From Rhodobacteraceae bacterium UBA2553 (GTDB lineage Bacteria > Pseudomonadota > Alphaproteobacteria > Rhodobacterales > Rhodobacteraceae), in NCBI GenBank assembly GCA_002340515.1, contig DDMF01000156.1, forward strand, positions 3,183 through 11,058: a stretch of DNA of 7,876 nucleotides, in the 5' to 3' direction. Positions within the stretch are counted from its first letter, which is position 1, and each line of letters starts with the position of its first letter. Of the stretch, positions 4,308-7,876 are shown piece by piece. The notes beneath the pieces are model-generated. The model saw only the letters and a program-made list of their open reading frames with translations. It had not been told where the DNA came from and did not search any database. Both the position numbers and the translations under genes were made by a program.

Positions 4308-6638
4308 ATGACTGATCAGACCGAAAATCGCAATATCAAGAGCTTATCCGTGTCCGAACCGTTGCGCCGTGCCATCGGCGAACGCTATCTGACCTATGCT
4401 CTGTCCACCATCATGCACCGCGCCTTGCCCGATGCCCGTGATGGCCTGAAACCTGTGCACCGGCGCATCCTGTATGCGATGAGCCGGCTTAAGCTGGTAT
4501 CAAACGGTAAGTTCTTGAAGTCCGCCAAAATTTCCGGCGATACCATGGGTGATTTTCACCCGCACGGCGACGCTGCGATCTATGACGCGATGGCCCGTTT
4601 GGCGCAGGAATTCAACGTGCGTTACCCGCTTGTGGATGGGCAGGGGAACTTTGGCAATATCGACGGTGATAACCCGGCGGCGGCGCGATATACAGAAGCA
4701 CGCATGACCATGGTGGCCGAAGCGATGCTTCAGGGTCTTGATGAAAATGCCGTGGATTATCGCGACAACTATGACGGTCGCCTGACGGAACCGGTTGTTT
4801 TGCCCGCAGAATTTCCGAATCTCCTGGCCAATGGCTCCACCGGGATTGCGGTGGGGATGGCGACAAATATTCCACCGCATAATATCTCCGAGCTGATCGA
4901 CGCCTGCCTGCATATGATCAAAGTGCCGGATGTGCGCGACGACACTTTGCTGAATTACGTGCCCGGCCCGGATTTCCCGACCGGCGGTGTGATTGTGGAA
5001 CCCGCTGAAAACATCGCACAGGCCTACCGCACCGGGCGCGGCGCGTTCCGCCTGCGCAGTAAGTGGGAGGTCGAGGATCTGGGGCGCGGTCAATGGCAGA
5101 TTGTCGTGACCGAAATCCCCTATCAGGTGGCGAAATCCAAGCTGATCGAGAAGATTGCGGAAGTGATCCAGACCAAGAAGGTGCCGATCCTGGGCGACAT
5201 CCGCGACGAATCGGCGGATGACGTGCGCATTGTGCTGGAACCGAAATCGAAAAACGTTGACCCGGACATGTTGATGAACATGATGTTCCGCAACTCTGAT
5301 CTGGAAACGCGGTTCAGTCTGAACATGAACGTGTTGATTGATGGGGTCACGCCCAAGGTCTGCTCGATGAAAGAGGTGCTGCGCGCCTTTCTCGATCACC
5401 GTCGCGAAGTGTTGGCGCGCCGATCGCAATATCGGATGGAGAAAATTGATCATCGGCTTGAGGTGCTTGAGGGCTTTATCATCGCCTTCCTCAACCTTGA
5501 CCGGGTGATCGACATTATCCGCTACGATGACGACCCCAAAGCGGCCCTGATGCGCGAAAACTGGGGCCGTGAAATTGCCCGCGCGATGACCGAGGCGGAT
5601 TATGTTTCGCCCGCGCCCGGCGAAGGCGAACTGTCTGAGGTTCAGGCCGATGCGATCCTGAATATGCGTCTGCGCAGCTTGCGCCGTCTCGAAGAGATTG
5701 AGCTTGTGAAAGAGCGTGACGCCTTGATGGAAGAACGCGCGGCGATTGAGGATCTTTTGGCGTCAGAAGACCTTCAGTGGGACAAGATTTCCGAGCAATT
5801 GAAACTGTCGAAAAAGACCTTTGGCAAGAATTTTGAAGGCGGCGCACGTCGCACGATGTTTGCAGAGGCTGGTGAGGTCGAAGAGGTGCCGCTGGAGGCG
5901 ATGATCGAAAAAGAACCGATCACCGTGGTCTGTTCGCAAATGGGCTGGATCCGGGCCATGTCGGGACATATCGATCTGACCCGCGAGCTGAAATTCAAAG
6001 ACGGTGACGGGCCGCGCTTTGTGTTCCACGCGGAAACCACCGACCGTCTGTTGGTGTTTGATGCCAAGGGCAAGTTTTACACGCTGTCGGCGGCCAACTT
6101 GCCCGGCGGGCGGGGCATGGGTGAACCGCTGCGCTTGATGGTGGACCTGCCGAATGAGGCTGAAATCGTTGACCTTTTCATCCACCGTCCCGAAGGCAAG
6201 CTGATTGTCGCCTCAAACGAGGGCAACGGATTTGTGGTGGGTGAAGCGGACGTTCTGGCGCAAACCCGCACCGGCAAACAGGTGCTGAATGTGGGCGATG
6301 GCCATGCCAAAGTCTGTATCCCCGTGTCCGGCGATCACGTGGCGATCATATCGGAAAACCGTCGCCTGTTGGTGTTCCCAATTGCTGAGCTGAACGAGAT
6401 GACGCGCGGCAAAGGGGTGCGCCTGCAGAAATACCAAACGGCGCGCGGCAAACAGGGATTGCTTGAACTGGATGGTGGTCTGTCGGACCTGAAAACCTTC
6501 TCGATGGAAGAGGGGTTGTCGTGGCCCGCAGGCGAACGCACCCGCACCGAAAGCGACATGTCACCGTGGTTGGGCAAACGTGCCGGTGTCGGCAAAGCCC
6601 CCCCCCATGGGTTCCCACGTAATAACAAGTTTGAGTAA
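4308..6638 (+). CDS. parC: DNA topoisomerase IV subunit A
   Basis: This 776-residue protein is the DNA-cutting subunit of topoisomerase IV, which with ParE unlinks daughter chromosomes. The start has the typical EPLRRAIGERYLTYALSTIM (17-36), then ARDGLKPVHRRILYAM (43-58). The winged-helix region holds HPHGD (84-88), and the catalytic tyrosine is Tyr128 in AARYTEARM. Quinolone-contact positions corresponding to E. coli Ser80 and Glu84 are Ala89 and Asp93. A coiled-coil arm lies around 440-500 (many Glu/Arg/Leu). Residues from about 530 form the C-terminal beta-pinwheel; RGKGVRLQKY (700-709) is a degenerate GyrA box, which favours ParC over GyrA. The length and the ending GKRAG...GFPRNNKF fit alphaproteobacterial ParC. 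The ATG at 4308 is chosen because homologous text begins shortly after it; a TTG 24 codons upstream is possible but unsupported. No clear ribosome-binding site precedes it. The next gene begins 3 bases after its stop. Confidence 0.96.
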   Translation: MTDQTENRNIKSLSVSEPLRRAIGERYLTYALSTIMHRALPDARDGLKPVHRRILYAMSRLKLVSNGKFLKSAKISGDTMGDFHPHGDAAIYDAMARLAQEFNVRYPLVDGQGNFGNIDGDNPAAARYTEARMTMVAEAMLQGLDENAVDYRDNYDGRLTEPVVLPAEFPNLLANGSTGIAVGMATNIPPHNISELIDACLHMIKVPDVRDDTLLNYVPGPDFPTGGVIVEPAENIAQAYRTGRGAFRLRSKWEVEDLGRGQWQIVVTEIPYQVAKSKLIEKIAEVIQTKKVPILGDIRDESADDVRIVLEPKSKNVDPDMLMNMMFRNSDLETRFSLNMNVLIDGVTPKVCSMKEVLRAFLDHRREVLARRSQYRMEKIDHRLEVLEGFIIAFLNLDRVIDIIRYDDDPKAALMRENWGREIARAMTEADYVSPAPGEGELSEVQADAILNMRLRSLRRLEEIELVKERDALMEERAAIEDLLASEDLQWDKISEQLKLSKKTFGKNFEGGARRTMFAEAGEVEEVPLEAMIEKEPITVVCSQMGWIRAMSGHIDLTRELKFKDGDGPRFVFHAETTDRLLVFDAKGKFYTLSAANLPGGRGMGEPLRLMVDLPNEAEIVDLFIHRPEGKLIVASNEGNGFVVGEADVLAQTRTGKQVLNVGDGHAKVCIPVSGDHVAIISENRRLLVFPIAELNEMTRGKGVRLQKYQTARGKQGLLELDGGLSDLKTFSMEEGLSWPAGERTRTESDMSPWLGKRAGVGKAPPHGFPRNNKFE

Positions 6639-6641
6639 GTC

Positions 6642-7817
6642 ATGGTCCCCCGCGTCCTTCCCATTCGATACGCAGGGCGCGCGGGTGCTCTGTTTAAACT
6701 GGCGTTTAAGACCGGTATTTTCACGCTGTTAACCCTTGGGTTTTACCGGTTCTGGGCGCGCACGCGTCTGCGCCGGTATTACTGGAGCGCCATTCGCCCC
6801 GGCGGCATTCCCCTTGAGTATGTCGGGGATCCAATCGAAAAACTGCTCGGGTTTTTGGTCGCAGTGGTGTTCATGGCGTTTTACATCGGGGTGGTGAACC
6901 TGATCCTGATGTATTTCAGTTTTGCGCTGTTTCAGGGCAATGGCATTGCCTATGTGCTCAGCTTTCTGGGCCTCGCGCCGATCATCTTTTTTGCCCAATA
7001 CCGCGCGCGCAGATACATTCTTGCGCGCACCCGCTGGCGGGGGATCAGGTTTGGGTTAGAGCCCGGGGCCGGGGGCTATGTCTGGCGCTCCATTGTGCAT
7101 TATGTTGCGGCGATCCTGAGCGTGGGCCTCAGCTGGCCCCTGACCACGCTTTGGCTGGAAAAATACCGCGTGAACCGTACTTATTATGGCGATCTGCAAT
7201 TTGTGCAGGGCGGAAAACGCACGCTTTTGTTTGGCGCGATGCGGCACATCTATTACGCGCTGGGCTTGTCTGCTGTGGCGGGGGGAATGCTGGCACTGTC
7301 GGAAAATCCCGCATGGGCGGCGCTGTTTTTTCTGACAGTCCCATGGGCGATTTACGGCTGGGCCTATTGGCGCGCCGAAAGCTTTAAACGCATGACAGAA
7401 GCCAAGGAATTGGGCGAGATTCGCTTTCGCACCAAACCCCGCCCCGGACGGATCATTGGCATCTATCTATTGGGCGGCTTGATCCTGAACCTTGTGCTGT
7501 ATGGCGTGATGATCCTGGCGGTTGCTTTAGTGATTTTGGCCCTCGGCGGCACGGGCGGTTTTGAGTTTGATCCAGAGCGACTGGCCCAGCTTGGTGTCGC
7601 GGCCACACCGGCTTTTGTGGCGATCTATTTCCTTGGTTTTGTGATCATAGGCGCCGCCTCGCAGGCGCTGTTCACCCTTCCCATGACCCGCCATTTCGCC
7701 GAAGTGACGCAGGTGGTTGACCCCAACACCCTGAACCGCATTCAGCAACGGGATCGGGATGAATTTGCCGAGGCAGAAGGCTTTGCCGACGCCTTGGATG
7801 TGGGGGCCGCGATATGA
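6642..7817 (+). CDS. DUF898 / YjgN-family polytopic membrane protein
   Basis: This 391-residue inner-membrane protein has about eight predicted hydrophobic segments, near residues 18-36, 68-94, 102-118, 150-172, 200-218, 226-242, 272-301 and 322-346. The opening (YAGRAGALFKLAFKTGIFTL, 10-29, then LGFYRFWARTRLRRYYW) is the hallmark of DUF898 (YjgN). The family has no proven function. A module recurs four times: a Trp/aromatic and Arg-rich turn after a hydrophobic segment, followed by G-x-x-F or a similar strand (about 38-66, 117-140, 171-190, 243-265). The C-terminal tail from 352 is acidic and probably cytoplasmic. The ATG lies 3 bases after the parC stop, with GAG 6 bases upstream inside the parC end, so expression is probably coupled to parC. 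Its stop overlaps the next start by 4 bases. Confidence 0.88.
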   Translation: MVPRVLPIRYAGRAGALFKLAFKTGIFTLLTLGFYRFWARTRLRRYYWSAIRPGGIPLEYVGDPIEKLLGFLVAVVFMAFYIGVVNLILMYFSFALFQGNGIAYVLSFLGLAPIIFFAQYRARRYILARTRWRGIRFGLEPGAGGYVWRSIVHYVAAILSVGLSWPLTTLWLEKYRVNRTYYGDLQFVQGGKRTLLFGAMRHIYYALGLSAVAGGMLALSENPAWAALFFLTVPWAIYGWAYWRAESFKRMTEAKELGEIRFRTKPRPGRIIGIYLLGGLILNLVLYGVMILAVALVILALGGTGGFEFDPERLAQLGVAATPAFVAIYFLGFVIIGAASQALFTLPMTRHFAEVTQVVDPNTLNRIQQRDRDEFAEAEGFADALDVGAAI

Positions 7818-7876
7818 GCACACCCTTGGAAAACTTTGATGGATTCGCCGATTTCGTGGCCGGCGAGCGCGCGGTC
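7814..7876 (+). CDS. Start of a downstream gene (partial), perhaps an M48 metallopeptidase
   Basis: An ATG at 7814 overlaps the DUF898 stop (ATGA). The frame stays open to the window edge for 21 codons, reading MSTPLENFDGFADFVAGERA and onward. GGGGG at 7802-7806 lies 7 bases upstream and may act as ribosome-binding site. The overlap strongly suggests a translationally coupled gene. From memory, DUF898 genes in Rhodobacterales are often followed by an M48-family metallopeptidase whose N-terminus carries a similar Phe-Asp-Gly motif. The visible part contains no catalytic motif, so the identity is inference only. Confidence 0.65.
   Translation, partial: MSTPLENFDGFADFVAGERAV

Noticed and set aside
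4500..5453. 317-codon open frame on the minus strand inside parC
   Set aside because: It is fully antisense to a well-conserved ParC. Its His/Arg-rich translation has no recognisable domain, as expected from the codon bias of a GC-rich gene read backwards.

Overview
The window looks like an ordinary housekeeping segment of an alphaproteobacterial chromosome. It probably comes from the order Rhodobacterales (Roseobacter/Rhodobacter type). The protein styles support this: an alphaproteobacterial ParC, a DUF898/YjgN membrane protein and a COG4123 methyltransferase of the alphaproteobacterial type. So does the repeat-like sequence around GGGATATTTG after genes. This placement rests on recognising families; no search was run.

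Layout, left to right. Positions 3-59 may hold the last codons of a plus-strand gene. A minus-strand block follows: a 55-residue DUF465 (YdcH-like) protein (84-251), a TrmN6-like N6-adenine methyltransferase (370-1131) and a 71-residue DUF2007 protein (1136-1351). DUF2007 and the methyltransferase are 4 bases apart and probably one operon; DUF465 lies about 118 bases further downstream. Divergent from DUF2007 is a long-chain polyprenyl diphosphate synthase (1411-2406), probably making the ubiquinone side chain. It converges on a minus-strand short-chain dehydrogenase (2655-3497). The 248-base convergent gap holds a strong intrinsic terminator, framed by a near-perfect 24-base inverted repeat. 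Upstream of the dehydrogenase on the same strand is an exported or membrane-anchored SH3b-domain protein (3661-4188).

The SH3b gene is divergent from parC (4308-6638), the topoisomerase IV A subunit. The AT-rich leader between them contains a possible 12-codon upstream ORF. Only 3 bases after parC begins a polytopic DUF898/YjgN-family protein (6642-7817). It overlaps by 4 bases (ATGA) a further gene that runs off the window, which by context may be an M48 metallopeptidase. These three are likely co-transcribed.

I found no mobile element, CRISPR array, rRNA or tRNA, and no convincing undescribed system. The points most worth a second look are the inverted repeat around the terminator at 2442-2604, the putative leader ORF before parC, the alanine at the ParC quinolone-binding position, and the repeated module inside the DUF898 protein with its tight coupling to parC.
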